From Trogon surrucura (lineage: Eukaryota > Chordata > Aves > Trogoniformes > Trogonidae), in contig CM036626.1 of NCBI GenBank assembly GCA_020746105.1, positions 14,278,001 to 14,342,000 on the forward strand: DNA of 64,000 nucleotides, given 5' to 3'. The position numbers and the translations under genes were made by a program. The stretch's first letter is position 1. Each line of letters opens with the position of its first letter. Below, one piece after another: positions 14,208 to 26,937 of the stretch. Under the pieces are notes generated by a model. The model was not told the DNA's origin, did no database searches, and saw nothing but the letters and a program-made list of their open reading frames with translations.

Positions 14208-14331
14208 GTCACTGTAAGGGAGCAGATTGCCAGGATCTCCTCGCTGTGGCTGCCTGCCCACTGCTGAGCTTCCCCCTCCCAGCCCATGTGGCTCTCCCCA
14301 TGCTCCAAGAGTGCAACTGGTGCCCAACGCA
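14208..14331 (+). promoter_or_regulatory. IP6K1: IP6K1 5' UTR segment with splice acceptor and two overlapping uORFs
   Basis: A strong polypyrimidine tract and acceptor (CTGTTTTCCAG) end at 14207. The leader holds two out-of-frame ATGs before the IP6K1 start: one at 14286 opens a 74-codon frame that closes at 14510, and one at 14300 opens a frame that closes at 14449. Both run past the main ATG at 14332. A stop in the IP6K1 frame at 14215-14217 shows that coding cannot extend further upstream within this exon. The first upstream ATG has a weak context (C at -3, T at +4), which would allow leaky scanning. Confidence 0.7.
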
Positions 14332-17300
14332 ATGTGTGTTTGTCAAACCATGGAAGTGGGCAAGTATGGCAAGAATGCCACTCGATCCGGAGACCGGGGG
14401 GTCTTGCTGGAGCCTTTCATTCACCAGGTGGGCGGCCACAGCAGCATGATGCGCTACGACGACCATACTGTCTGCAAGCCCCTCATTACCCGAGAGCAGC
14501 GCTTCTATGAATCCCTGCCCCCAGAAATGAAGGAGTTCACACCTGAGTACAAAGGTGAGGCCCGTTCTCATTCCAGAAGGCAGTTACGTGCTTCAGGAGC
14601 CCACCTTCTTGTTTCCCTGCAGCTACTGATGTCTTGCTGTCTTTTGGTGTGCTTTCATTTGTTGTTTTTAAATCCTTCTTTCTTGCAGGCTAGCAATTTG
14701 ATAGGAAAGGAGGAAGTCTTTTTTCGCAGTTGTGCAGAGTTTGATTTGCTCCTCTTTCTAGACAGAGAATATGCAGTATGATAGTTGTAGTCTGAAGCTT
14801 AAGGTTATGGACGTGTAACTGAAGTAATTTTACTACCAAGTTATTGTCAATTATGGCCTTGACCTTGAGCAAATGAAGCTAGATCATATACTGAGCATTT
14901 GCACATTCCAGTCCTGTAATTTATTGCTTCCTCATCCCATCTCTTTTATGGACCCGAATCAGAAAGCTGCTGAAGCAGGAAATGTTCCTTTCCTAGCGCT
15001 GAGGTGAAGCCTTGTCCCCAGCCGCTTTGAAGGAATGGAATTTTCCAGTGTCTGTGTTGTCATCGGAGGTTGGCAGCTCATCTGTATCTTTTAGGTGCTT
15101 GATCCACTTTTTGCCACACGCTTGTATCCAGGACGGTAGCGCTGGCAGGTAGGTCTCCTGGGGGACTCTGCGTTCCTATTGCCATTCTTTTTGTCACCGT
15201 GTGGCATTGAGGGGACGGTGCCTCACAGGCAGCTGGGACTGCCATCTGTCTGGGGCCTTGCCATTTGATCTGGCTGCAACCTGAAGGTCCCCGGAGCAGT
15301 GTCGGCTTACCTGTCTGTGTAGGTCATGAATGGAAGAAAATCTCCAACAGATGGGTCCTCTGGCCAGTCTGGGGCCATACGGTGCTCTAGTGACCCGTCA
15401 GAAATCCCAGCTGAAGCCCAGGTAGTTACTAGAATTGATACGATGTCAGGCTTTTCTTGGAGATGGGTTTTAAACTGATGAAGCTGATAGTCCAGGTGGA
15501 TACTGGTCTTCTTGAAGCCACATACTTCCTGGTAGCCTAAAGGCATTAGTACACGTGCCTTCCCCTAAGTGTGGGATTTCATCTGAGTCCCACGCGGTTT
15601 CCTGATAGTCCCAGAAATTGTTCCTGCTCATCTGAGAGGAGGGAGGAATGTTGGGGATGGTATTTCTTGTTTGAGCACTTGGATATTACTGTAAGATTGC
15701 CCTTTCACAGAGATATCTTGAGGAGCACGTCCAGGCAGCCAGAGCAGTTGGAGTGACGTTATGTACCGACATGCTGGCGTCCTGAACTGCTCTGAGTTTG
15801 TGTTGAGCCGCCTGAACTTTTTTAGCACTGTGTCAATAAGGAAAAAGGAAGGACAGTAACGTGGTGGCCTGTATCAGCCATGCAGTGCAAGGTTTCCTCA
15901 CGTTTGTGATGAATCATTTGATTCAGGGCTTCTAGCATTGATACTACTGGCAGGTAGTCAATACCAGCGACAAGCTAATGGAAGATTTTTGACCTTGCGA
16001 GTTAGGATGCAGGCTGAGGGAGCCCCAGAAATCGTGATGGCAACTAGAAGTGTCAGCTGTCCTACTCTGTGACTGGTCAGTCTGATATATTCAGAGCCTG
16101 TCCTGTGACAGATCTGTACCTTCCCTTGGACTATGGTGCTTTCCAGGAGCCTTCAGAAGTTGGAACTGGACAGGATGCAAAGGGTTCTGTTTGCCTGCTC
16201 CTGGCTGAGGTAGTTGTACTTCCAGGGCGCCCTGCAGAGCTCCTTTAGCAGCAGAGAAAGCACACTCCACCTTGGCCAGCAATGTCCTTGTCAATAGCAG
16301 GGGTGCTTCTGCAGGGCATAGATACTTACCCAAATGAACCAGATGAATATTTCATATGCTTTGACACCCTACCCCCAGCATCTTCTTAGACTGTGCTTGA
16401 CTTTCTCCAGTTCGATGACATTTGCTGCAAGGCTGAATGGAAGGAAATAATTACACCCCTTAGTCTACCTGCTGCGCTTTTGTCCGTAATTTCCTGTGGT
16501 TGGCAGAGCTTCTCCTGCCAACCACTTGCTCAGGGAGTGACACAGAGCGCTACCTGGTGGGTTTCTCCCCTGTGCCGTGCTAAGGACATCTGGGTTCTTG
16601 TCATCCTAAACCTCCTTTCATTGCTCTGGGTTTGCTGTTCTACTCTCTGAACTACAGCTTCCTCCTCTCTGGTTGAACTGGATGCTCTCCGAGTCCTTGT
16701 GGTTGTGTATTCCCTCCCCTGGGAAACAGAACTAGCATGCTGCTTCTCTCTGGCAGGTGTGGTCTCTGTCTGTTTTGAGGGGGACAGCGATGGCTACATT
16801 AACCTGGTGGCCTATCCCTACGTGGAGAACGAGGCCCTGGAGCAGGATGATATGCCAGAGAGGGACCAGCCGCGACGCAAGCACTCACGTCGGAGCCTTC
16901 ACAGATCAAGCAGCGGCACCGAGCACAAAGAGGAAAAGCCTGGCCTGGCCAGTGACAGCACTGAAAGGTAAAACTTTGAGGGCCCAGTGACAACATGATC
17001 AGCAGGAAATCTCTCTTCCCCTTTCAGCTGTGGTGCTCCTTTTGTTGAGGGCATTTTGCACTTCTGTACAGTGGCCAGGCTGCTCGCGCTCACTAACCTG
17101 GTACACTGTGGTACTGCAAACTGTGTCAGGAGTTTGGCTGGGCCCAGGACGATCTCATCCACGTGAGATGCTTCTGACACAGGAGATAACCCTTGGCAGT
17201 TTACTGGATGTGGAACCTAAGCATGTGGAGCAGACTCAAACACTCTTCTGTCCACTTGGTTGTTAACACAGGGGTTTCTTCCAAGGGTACTCCAAATAGA

Positions 17301-20300
17301 AGTCTCTTCCTCCTCATACCAGCCAGAGCTCTCTGAGAAACAAATGTTCCTGCTTACTCTCTATCAGTTGCAATACAACCGAACAGAGAGGTTAGACCAT
17401 ATCATTAAGCCTGAGCCAACAGCCCAGGGTGTTGGTGAGGATTTGCCGATGGCAAGATTTGTATTATGTGAAGTGGGCAAAGGAACAGGAGATAGTTCTG
17501 TGCAGGGGGAGGATGTTACAGTCCTAAGTATGTGGAGAGTGTGTGGATTCTAACAGGTGAGTTTGTTCTGTCTTTATACCAGTGGCATCCAGGAAACAAA
17601 GAGTCCCAGGGTGGACTTGCACATCCATTCAGATGTTCCGTTCCAGATGTTGGATGGCAACAGCGGGCTGAGCTCTGAAAAGATCAGTTACAACCCCTGG
17701 AGCCTGCGCTGTCATAAGCAGCAGCTGAGCCGCATGCGGTCGGAGTCCAAGGACCGAAAACTCTACAGTATCCTTTAGGAAGCAGAGCTGAGCCTGTCGC
17801 GTTCCTGCTGCTGCCCTCCCCTCACATGTTTGTGCGTGAGGCAACAGGGCCTACATTTCTTTTGGCTTTCCTATCCTTTGTGCAACCAACGATGTGTTAC
17901 GTGTTTCTTCTCGTTGTTGCTGCTTCCCACGCAGTGATGGTGATGTCTGATGCTCAGAGACGCCACGTTTCTGACCAGATGCCGTGATTTTTGCTTCTTC
18001 TCTTGTCCTTCTCCCTGCTGGCTTGTGTTTTGAACTGGAAGTTTTTCATCTCGGGCTTTGCCTGGCAGTGGATACAGGTCTGCCCTGTTGAGTAATCTGT
18101 TGGGAAGGAACTGTGTTTGTCCTTGTCACCTTTTTCGAGTTTCTTCCAGTTCTGTCATCCCCTTCTGCAGACCCTGACCAGAACTTCACACAAATGCAGA
18201 AGATGCAGGTGAAGCAGAGATGGTGTTTAATGCTGTTGTCTCTGCTTTCCCTCCTAATTCCTAACACATCCTCTTCTAAATGTTGTTTCGTTAGCCCGTT
18301 CCTGACTGGTAAATAGGTGTCTCAAAACACATTGCTTTGTGCAATAAGAATCTTTTTCTCCTTACATTTATCATCTTGCACGTGAACTTTAGCAAATTTT
18401 GTCTGCCCTTTTCATGGCCAAGTCAGTCTCATACGATCCTTGTGGAGTTTTTCACAACTGTTCCTTGTTTTCGCAGCCTTGAGTAACTTAGTACTTCGAA
18501 CAAATCTGTTATCTTACTGTTGACTCACTTTCCTGGATTGGCACAGACCTCCACGTGAAGACCCTGCTCTCCACCTGGGCTGAGAGACCAGTCAGGCGGG
18601 TTTGTAGTTCCCAGATCTCCGCACATTGGTGATCTTCAGTGGCATGAGTTGCACATCTCATTTTCTGTTTGACATGCAATTCTTCTCTTGGCATTTCTGT
18701 TTGAGAGTTCTCTGAACTCGGACAAGTTCTGGCTTGAGAATCTCCTAAGCTCTTCCCTGGTAAACAAAGAAGCAAAATATTAATCCAATTTCTCTTTTTA
18801 GAGAGTCTCTTCGTGTGGCCCCATCGCTCCCTTCTCCACTGGAGCTTCTCTTTTTACTTTGCCTTTAAATTCTTGGGGCAGTCTGACTGGCCGTTGAAGA
18901 TGGATTTTTTTCTTTCTGTACCTTTGGAAATGACTCCTCATGCTTTTGTCTTGAACTTGCAGCTTGTGGGTTTTTTTATTTCATCGTCTGGAGCTTGATA
19001 CTGTTTTCCTCACATAGAAACAAAGTTGCTTTTAATAGCTGTATTCCTTCTTTTAACTGGTGGGCTTTCTTTTTTCCCTTCTCAGACATGTGCTTTGGAC
19101 CTCTGGCTTTTATTTTTAAATAGCCTTGCAGAGAAGTAATTCTCTTTGGCTCCTCTGTACTTTTTAATCACACTTCCTTATTTTTATGAAATTCCTCTTT
19201 CAAAATCAAGTCTGGCCGATGGTAGATTTTTCTAAATGTTCAACTTCCTTGCAGGATTAATCTTGCTGGGCTCTGGTTGCCATTCTTGTTGAACTGTGCC
19301 CCGCAGAGCAAACTTCAGGGTTGGGTTTTTTTTCCCATTGGGACAAGCTGCTGTGCTGGTTGTCTCAGGTTTGTTCTTGGTGCTGTACCCTGATGGAGGG
19401 TTTCCCCATTGTCCCCGTGTTGCTAATTGGAGGCTCTCGTTACCGCTGTGTTTCCTGCCTTTGTAGCTGCCCTGGTTTCCCCCGCTGCGTGTCGGGCAAT
19501 GCAGCTGCTTGGGGCAGGCCAGTAGCAGCGGTGGTGTGCTCTTGCTTGAACTTCGAGTTTCCTCTCTGTGGGGATTGTATTGTTTATCCATATGGTGAAA
19601 TTGCTGATTTGATTAGACTTTAAACTCTCCCTTAATGTATCAGCAATTCTTCCTGGCACACCGTGTCTTTCCTGACACTATCGTTTTGCTCTTTCATTCC
19701 CTCTGCTGACTTCCCTGTACGCCTGCCTGTGATCTCGCTTGCTGCTGGGCATTCCACTTCCCAGGCTGGTTTCTTCTACTACCTGTCAAAGCCTGGGCAC
19801 TACTCTTGGGGTTTTGTTCTTTTCTTCACCTCTTCAAGTGGTTCGTTCTGCCTGTGGTTCTTTGTTGCCTGACCCTATCTCACGCTGGCCCAAGTCCCTA
19901 TCTGGTGGCCCCAGGGAGCAGCATCTCTGGTGGGTGAGCTCTCCTTGACGCATCTCCCAGAGTTCCTTTTGCTGGAGAACGTGGTACATCACTTCAAGCT
20001 TCCCTGCGTACTTGACCTGAAGATGGGGACCAGGCAGCACGGAGATGATGCGTCTGAGGAGAAGGCCGCTCGGCAGATGAAGAAGTGCGAACAGAGCACT
20101 TCGGCCACCTTGGGCGTACGCGTGTGTGGGATGCAGGTAGGGCTCCCTGAGGCTGCAGGTGCTGTGTCTTCCTTTTCACAGCCCCATCAGACTTCCCAGA
20201 TAGTGTTTTCTGCTGAGCACTGAGTTACAGAGACTCCCACTTCAGGTAGGTGAACAAATGTTTGTGATACTTGCTTTTTGTCCTAATTTTTAAGCCTTGA

Positions 20301-21430
20301 ACAAAAGAACCTGCTTCTGAGATGGCTTGCTTTACCCAAAGCTGTTCTGCTGACAGACAGTTAGGGTTTTTTGCTAATAAAATTCTTTTTGTCGCTTAGT
20401 GTTCAGCTAGAATCATGGTGCCTGGGGAGGGAGGTGTCCCTCCGTCCCAGCATCAGCTGACACTTGCTTCTGTGCTGTATTGATAGTTAAGAAGCTGCTC
20501 TCCTCATGTGACTGGAGGGTTTGCTGCTGGTGCTGTTGTGCAATAGTTGCTTCTTTCCCCACCCGCAGAAAGATCTTGCAATCCAGATTTCTGCCCACAG
20601 ACTCTGGAAGTGATGAGGGCCCCTCAGTGATCACGTACCATGTGATAATGCAATTGTGCCCTGCCGCCTGACTGAGGAGCTGCCTTTGGGGCATCCTGGG
20701 AGGCACCCAGTGCTTGGGCACTCGGAGTGTGCCAGAGGGATGCACCCATGAGCTGATGTGGGATATGAGGAACAGGCAGAGCTATTCTCTGCTACCTCTT
20801 GGGTGTGGCGGGGACAGAACAACTTCCCTCTGGCCTGTCAGCGCAGGACAGCTCAGGGCTCTCCATGCTTGGCTGTAACCTGTTGCTCCTGCTTGATGTG
20901 CGTTTCCTTTGGTGTTGTAGGTCTATCAGCTGGACACAGGGCATTACTTGTGCAGGAACAAATACTATGGACGTGGTCTTTCCATCGAGGGCTTCCGCAA
21001 TGCCCTCTACCAGTATCTTCACAACGGCATTGAGCTGCGCAAGGACCTCTTTGAGCCTGTCCTCGCCAAACTGCGAAGCCTGAAGGCGGTTTTGGAGAGA
21101 CAGGCCTCTTACCGCTTCTACTCCAGCTCCCTTCTCATCATTTACGATGGGAAGGACAGCAGGGCGGGGACCTTCGTGGAGCGCCGGCCGGAGATGCGCC
21201 TGAAACGCGTGGACAGCTCTCTCCCGGAGAGCCTTCAGGATGGTGGCAGCACAGAGCCTGGCTCCTCGGCCCAGCCCAAGGTGGACGTGCGGATGATCGA
21301 CTTTGCACACAGCACGTTCAAAGGCTTTCGCGATGACCCCACTGTGCACGACGGACCCGACATGGGCTATGTATTCGGGCTGGAGAGCCTCATCAACATC
21401 ATGGAACAGATGCGTGAGGAAAACCAGTAG
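14332..21430 (+). CDS. IP6K1: Inositol hexakisphosphate kinase 1
   Basis: Coding exons: 14332-14554, 16757-16967, 17583-17767, 19971-10+0 i.e. 19961-20136, 20921-21430 (all GT-AG), giving 434 aa against 441 in human. The enzyme phosphorylates InsP6 to the pyrophosphate 5-InsP7 in cytosol and nucleus. Seen in the sequence: the IPK-family signature PCVLDLKMG at residues 221-229 (substrate-binding and catalytic loop), SSLLIIYDG at 334-342, and the metal-binding motif MIDFAHS at 390-396. The N-terminus [15 protein letters not shown] and the basic linker [14 protein letters not shown] are typical of IP6K1. The start was chosen because an in-frame stop lies 117 bases upstream in the same exon. The most divergent part compared with human is the linker at about residues 345-385, just before the DFAHS block. 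Identity as IP6K1 rather than IP6K2 or IP6K3 rests on sequence and on the neighbouring GMPPB. Confidence 0.97.
14555..20920 (+). other. IP6K1 introns 14555-16756, 16968-17582, 17768-19960, 20137-20920
   Basis: The four introns between the coding exons measure about 2.2, 0.6, 2.2 and 0.8 kb. I see no repeats of known family, no RNA gene and no further coding exon in them. The 17768-19960 intron is pyrimidine-rich on the coding strand and its donor (A/GTATCC) is weaker than the others. The range given here also spans the three internal coding exons, which belong to the gene entry. Confidence 0.6.
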
Positions 21431-22029
21431 CCCTGGGCTATTTATTGCCTCTTATTCTTGTCCTGGTGGCCAGAGCAGACAAGACCACCTACTACCATGG
21501 GGAAAAAAAAAGCAGACAACTTTGATTTTAAACAATTGTATTGCTCCATTGTTTTTAAATGTACTTGCATAGAAGAGCTGAGGGGAGACAGGATGGAAGA
21601 GCTCCTCATGCCGACTGGATGGTCGTGACCACACTAGCTCTGCCTCCTGGAGGAGGCTCTGTAGATGCTGGCTGGGTGTTGGGTGTCCTGGTTCTTCGCT
21701 TGTCACGTGCACGTTCTGGAGGAAGGACCTGGACGTAGGGAAGAGAAAGCAGGAGAGCCCAGGGCTCTTTGTGGGGCTGGAGCTGTGGTGTGAGGATCCT
21801 TCTGCCTCCGGAGCCCTCAGGGGAGCCTTCTCATCTGAAATTCTCTTCAGTTATTTGGGAAGGGCGCTCAACAGTCAGCGGCGTCAGTGGGGCTGACTGC
21901 GAGCAGCACGGGCGCTGGTCCCTGCATTCGGTGCCGCTTGCTCTGCCCTGGGTTGGCAGATGGGGCTTTGCTTTTGATGCTGCCTTTTTCTGCTGTTTGG
22001 GCACTCTGAGTAACTGACCCAAACACAGA

Positions 22030-22035
22030 AATAAA
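22030..22035 (+). terminator. IP6K1: Proximal polyadenylation signal of IP6K1 (AATAAA)
   Basis: A canonical AATAAA about 600 bases after the stop codon. Cleavage would fall near 22050. The downstream sequence is only weakly G/T-rich, so use of the site is uncertain. Confidence 0.5.
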
Positions 22036-23560
22036 ATGACCAAATGCAACCCCTGGCAGAGCTGCAGCCGGGAGGGAATGCCGGACGCCTGGAGTTGCGC
22101 TCGAGCCCGGGGCCTGCTCCGCAGCCTGACGGGGTGGCACGGGCAGACCCGCATAAGGGCGGGCACAGGGCTCCCGAGAGTAACTGCCCTGGACCACTGA
22201 CCAAGCAGAACTCAGCTCGTGGGCTAGCAATAGTATCTGTAGCAGTTAACATGGCCCCAGCTGCTCAGCGGGGCCTTTTGGACCATTTCAACCCTTCCCG
22301 TTGTGTAACATTGGTCCTACAGGTTGTACATGAGTGTGTCCCTCTGGCAGGAGGCTGCCCTCTTCTGCCGGGGGGCCTCTGCCTCCCCAGCCCCCGCTCC
22401 TCCGGCAGGTCCGTGCACGGGGGTGGTGGAAGGAGGGGGCTGAGGATTAGGGCTGATTTCCCCCTCCTCCTTTTTCTCCTCCCTGAGGGTCTCCAAGGGG
22501 ACAGGCAAGGGGGGACCTGGCTGAGCGGTGAGGGACGTCGCCTGACTGTTTAGCTTTTGCTTCACAGAGTCAGTCTTTCCCAAGACAAGCGCCCAGTTTG
22601 TGGATCAAACAGCCAGCTGGGATGTGCTCCGCTGCCTGGGCTCCCTCTCAGGGCCGGTGCTTACCGGCGCCTTCCCGTGAGGGCATTAACGTTTGATACT
22701 ATGGCCTGGTGGTACTGAACCGTACCTGCTCTGCATCACTCCCCTGTGTTTCTGTGCTGGGACCCCTGGTTGCCCCCGCCCCTGTGTCACTGACTTGTCC
22801 CATGGTGTTACCATTGCCCTGGCTGCAAAGAAACCTGCAAGGCCAGGGTTGGGTGTTGGTTTTTTTTTTTTTCCCTGTTTGGTTTTGTTTTTTGTTGTTG
22901 TGTTTTTTACTTCAGGAAAGCTTGTTCGGGGAATACTCGCATGTAGCATGTGTGCCGACTCGGTGTGTGCACGGTCTGCTCGGAAAGCGTCAGTGCTCGC
23001 CTGGCAGCCAGCCAGGTCTGCGGCACCGGGTGAGAAGGGAGCACAGGGAGTGTCAGCTTTGTCCTGATCATACCTCTTTCCCAGCTACTCAGAAGCTCCC
23101 CCGAGCCGCCACTGCCCTCCAGCTCTCTGGGTGAAGGACCTTCGTTCATGCCATGCTGCCCTGGGTTACTTCATGGCTTCTGCGACGTGCTGCCCCCCTC
23201 CCCTCAGGCAGGGCTCGGTGGGGGGCTGTTCAGGGAACAGGTTTGCTGGAGGGGGCAGCTGTCCCGACGACCTACAGCAGCCCTCCCCCGGCCTATCGCA
23301 GCCCACCTTGTGTGTGTCCTTAGCCCCGGGGGCTGCGCTGGGGCGGGTGCGGGGCTGTTCTTCCTGGGGAGCACCTCGGCGCCTCCCAGCACCGGCTCCT
23401 CACGGGGCCGGGCAGGGGCGATGGATGGGACCTGCTGCCTCTCCCCTTCCCTTTGGACCAGCGCGGTGGGACTCCACAGCTTGTACATAGCCTTGCCCCT
23501 TCCCCGTTTGTTTTTACATGAATAATCACCCTGTTTGTGCTTCACAGAGAACCAAAAACC

Positions 23561-23566
23561 ATTAAA
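23561..23566 (+). terminator. IP6K1: Distal polyadenylation signal of IP6K1 (ATTAAA)
   Basis: The common variant ATTAAA, followed within 10-30 bases by a T/G-rich stretch (CTGTTTTTGTCCGTGGTGTT), the arrangement expected of a working site. It is the last signal before the GC-rich promoter of the next gene. Confidence 0.6.
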
Positions 23567-23774
23567 GGATCTGTTTTTGTCCGTGGTGTTGCCGTGCCTG
23601 CCTTTCCTGGGGCGTCGGGAGTGGTGGCGGGGGTGTCGGGTGGGTAACCTGAACTTCACTACCCTCTGTAAGGTGCCCGTTTCTCGTCAGGGCTCACCCC
23701 GGCGCGGGAGGTGCCGGCTGCGGGAGGGAGCGATGGGCGGTGGATCTGTGGGCGCTGGGGTCCGTACCGGCGCT

Positions 23775-23925
23775 TGGACCCGGGGTGGGCCGATAGGACC
23801 CGGGAGGGGCGCTAGGACCCGGGAGGAGTGGTAGGACCTCGTAAGGCGCCCGCATCCGGCAGGGGCGGGGCGCTAGGACCCAGGGAGGGCCCGTAGGACC
23901 CGGGGAGGGCCCGTAGGACCCGGCT
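23775..23925 (+). repeat. GC-rich minisatellite-like tandem repeat in the GMPPB promoter
   Basis: The phrase TAGGACCC or GGACCCGGG recurs about seven times at spacings of roughly 20-25 bases, with one more diverged stretch in the middle. The last copies share a unit close to GTAGGACCCGGGGAGGGCCC. The array ends about 85 bases before the GMPPB start codon. Confidence 0.75.
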
Positions 23926-23977
23926 CGGCCGCGGGGGGCGTGTCGGCCGACGGTGACGCGTCCGGCGCGCGCGGCGC

Positions 23978-23985
23978 TGACGTGT
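23978..23985 (+). promoter_or_regulatory. GMPPB: TGACGTGT, candidate CRE/UPRE-type bZIP site
   Basis: TGACGTG is the core bound by XBP1/ATF6 (UPRE) and close to CRE sites. It lies 25 bases before the ATG, inside the probable leader or core promoter; a related TGACGCG occurs at 23954. Function is inferred only from the motif. Confidence 0.35.
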
Positions 23986-24009
23986 CGGCGCGGGCGGTCG
24001 CGCGGGGGG

Positions 24010-26115
<2,106 letters not shown>

Positions 26116-26153
26116 CAGCCCCCGGTGGTCCCTGCGCTCCTGCCTCTGCTTGG

Positions 26154-26159
26154 ATTAAA
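26154..26159 (+). terminator. GMPPB: GMPPB polyadenylation signal (ATTAAA)
   Basis: ATTAAA lies 39 bases after the GMPPB stop and is the only signal before the convergent RNF123 3' end, so the GMPPB 3' UTR is very short (about 60 bases). Confidence 0.7.
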
Positions 26160-26259
26160 TATTTATATTTCCAGATACTGCTGAGCGTCATCCAAGCATG
26201 GCCCAAGTGATGGGTCATTCGCCAGGGCTGGCCTGGCTTCCCCTTGCCATGTCCCAGGG

Positions 26260-26654
26260 CACCTCATAAGGAAGAATAATTTAATGCTGCATTTCATGAA
26301 GTCAGCCCCCAGCCAGGGGCAAGTTCACAGCCCGAACGCCCAGCCCGGCCCCCCTCCTGCCAGCCCAGGGCTGCCACATGTTCCCAGCACTGCCGTGGGC
26401 TCCTCACCCTGAGAACAGCTCATGGGGCAGAGGCTGCCACAGCCCAGGCACTGGGTGAGGGGGACACTGGCTGCAGAGCCTGGCATCAGGCCTCCCCCTC
26501 CCTGTCAGCCTCTCCCTCCCTACAGCCCCTGCCCCATGCTGCAGCCCCATGCTGCGCTGTGGGCAGAGGGAGCATTTGGGGAGAAGCCAGCATGTGGCAG
26601 GGGCGGGGAGGGCACCCCACTCAGCTAGGGGAGCCAGTGGTGCAGGGCTAGGTG
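26260..26654 (-). other. RNF123: RNF123 3' UTR
   Basis: The stretch between the RNF123 stop (26655-26657) and its inferred poly(A) site holds no supported frame. It is GC-rich and ends at the minus-strand signal at 26280-26285. Confidence 0.6.
26280..26285 (-). terminator. RNF123: RNF123 polyadenylation signal (ATTAAA on the minus strand)
   Basis: Reading the minus strand, ATTAAA occurs about 370 bases after the stop codon. It is 120 bases from the GMPPB signal on the other strand, so the two transcripts end tail to tail. Confidence 0.6.
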
Positions 26655-26937
26655 CTATGAGCTGGCTGGTTTGGTGAAGTCGTCCACCCCTGTGATGGTG
26701 GCCTTGCAGAAGAAGCAGTCCTTGTTGTTCATCAGGTGCTGGTTGATGCAGGCTCTGGGACAGAGGAGGAAAGGGCATGAGCTCCCTGACCCTGGTGCGG
26801 CCCATTGCTTTGGTTGGGGCTGGAGGGGGGTTACACAGGTGAGCTACTCACTTGCACGACTTGTGGGAGCAGGGTCTGAAGATGGCAGAGATGGGGTGTG
26901 CGTAGCAGATGGGACACAGGTCTTCCTCGCTGGTGGG
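26655..26937 (-). other. RNF123: RING finger of RNF123, last two coding exons
   Basis: The exon 26937-26852 encodes [12 protein letters not shown] and the CSHKSC core; the last exon, 26754-26655, gives [16 protein letters not shown] and a short tail ending in TKPASS. Together these supply all eight zinc ligands of a C3HC4 RING (C-x2-C, C-x-H-x2-C-x2-C, C-x2-C), so the ligase domain looks functional. The tail after the RING differs from the human one as I remember it. Confidence 0.93.

Larger units (their letters stand above)
21431..23590 (+). other. IP6K1: IP6K1 3' UTR
   Basis: About 2.1 kb follows the IP6K1 stop before the GMPPB promoter begins, with no supported coding frame. It contains a T run at 22860-22872 followed by T/G-rich sequence to about 22912. 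Two polyadenylation signals would give a short (about 0.6 kb) or long (about 2.15 kb) 3' UTR. Long 3' UTRs are known for this gene in mammals. The right boundary is inferred from the distal signal. Confidence 0.6.
23600..24009 (+). promoter_or_regulatory. GMPPB: GC-rich promoter region and 5' leader of GMPPB
   Basis: Base composition changes sharply to very GC- and CpG-rich DNA running into the GMPPB first exon, as in a CpG-island promoter. No TATA box is visible near the start. The region holds a degenerate tandem repeat (23775-23925) and a TGACGTGT site (23978-23985) just before the ATG. The transcription start cannot be fixed from sequence; the leader is probably short. Confidence 0.65.

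Noticed and set aside
22044-22553. A 169-codon plus-strand open frame after IP6K1
   Set aside because: It lies in the GC-rich 3' UTR, has low-complexity Gly/Pro/Arg content typical of chance frames in such DNA, and matches no known protein.
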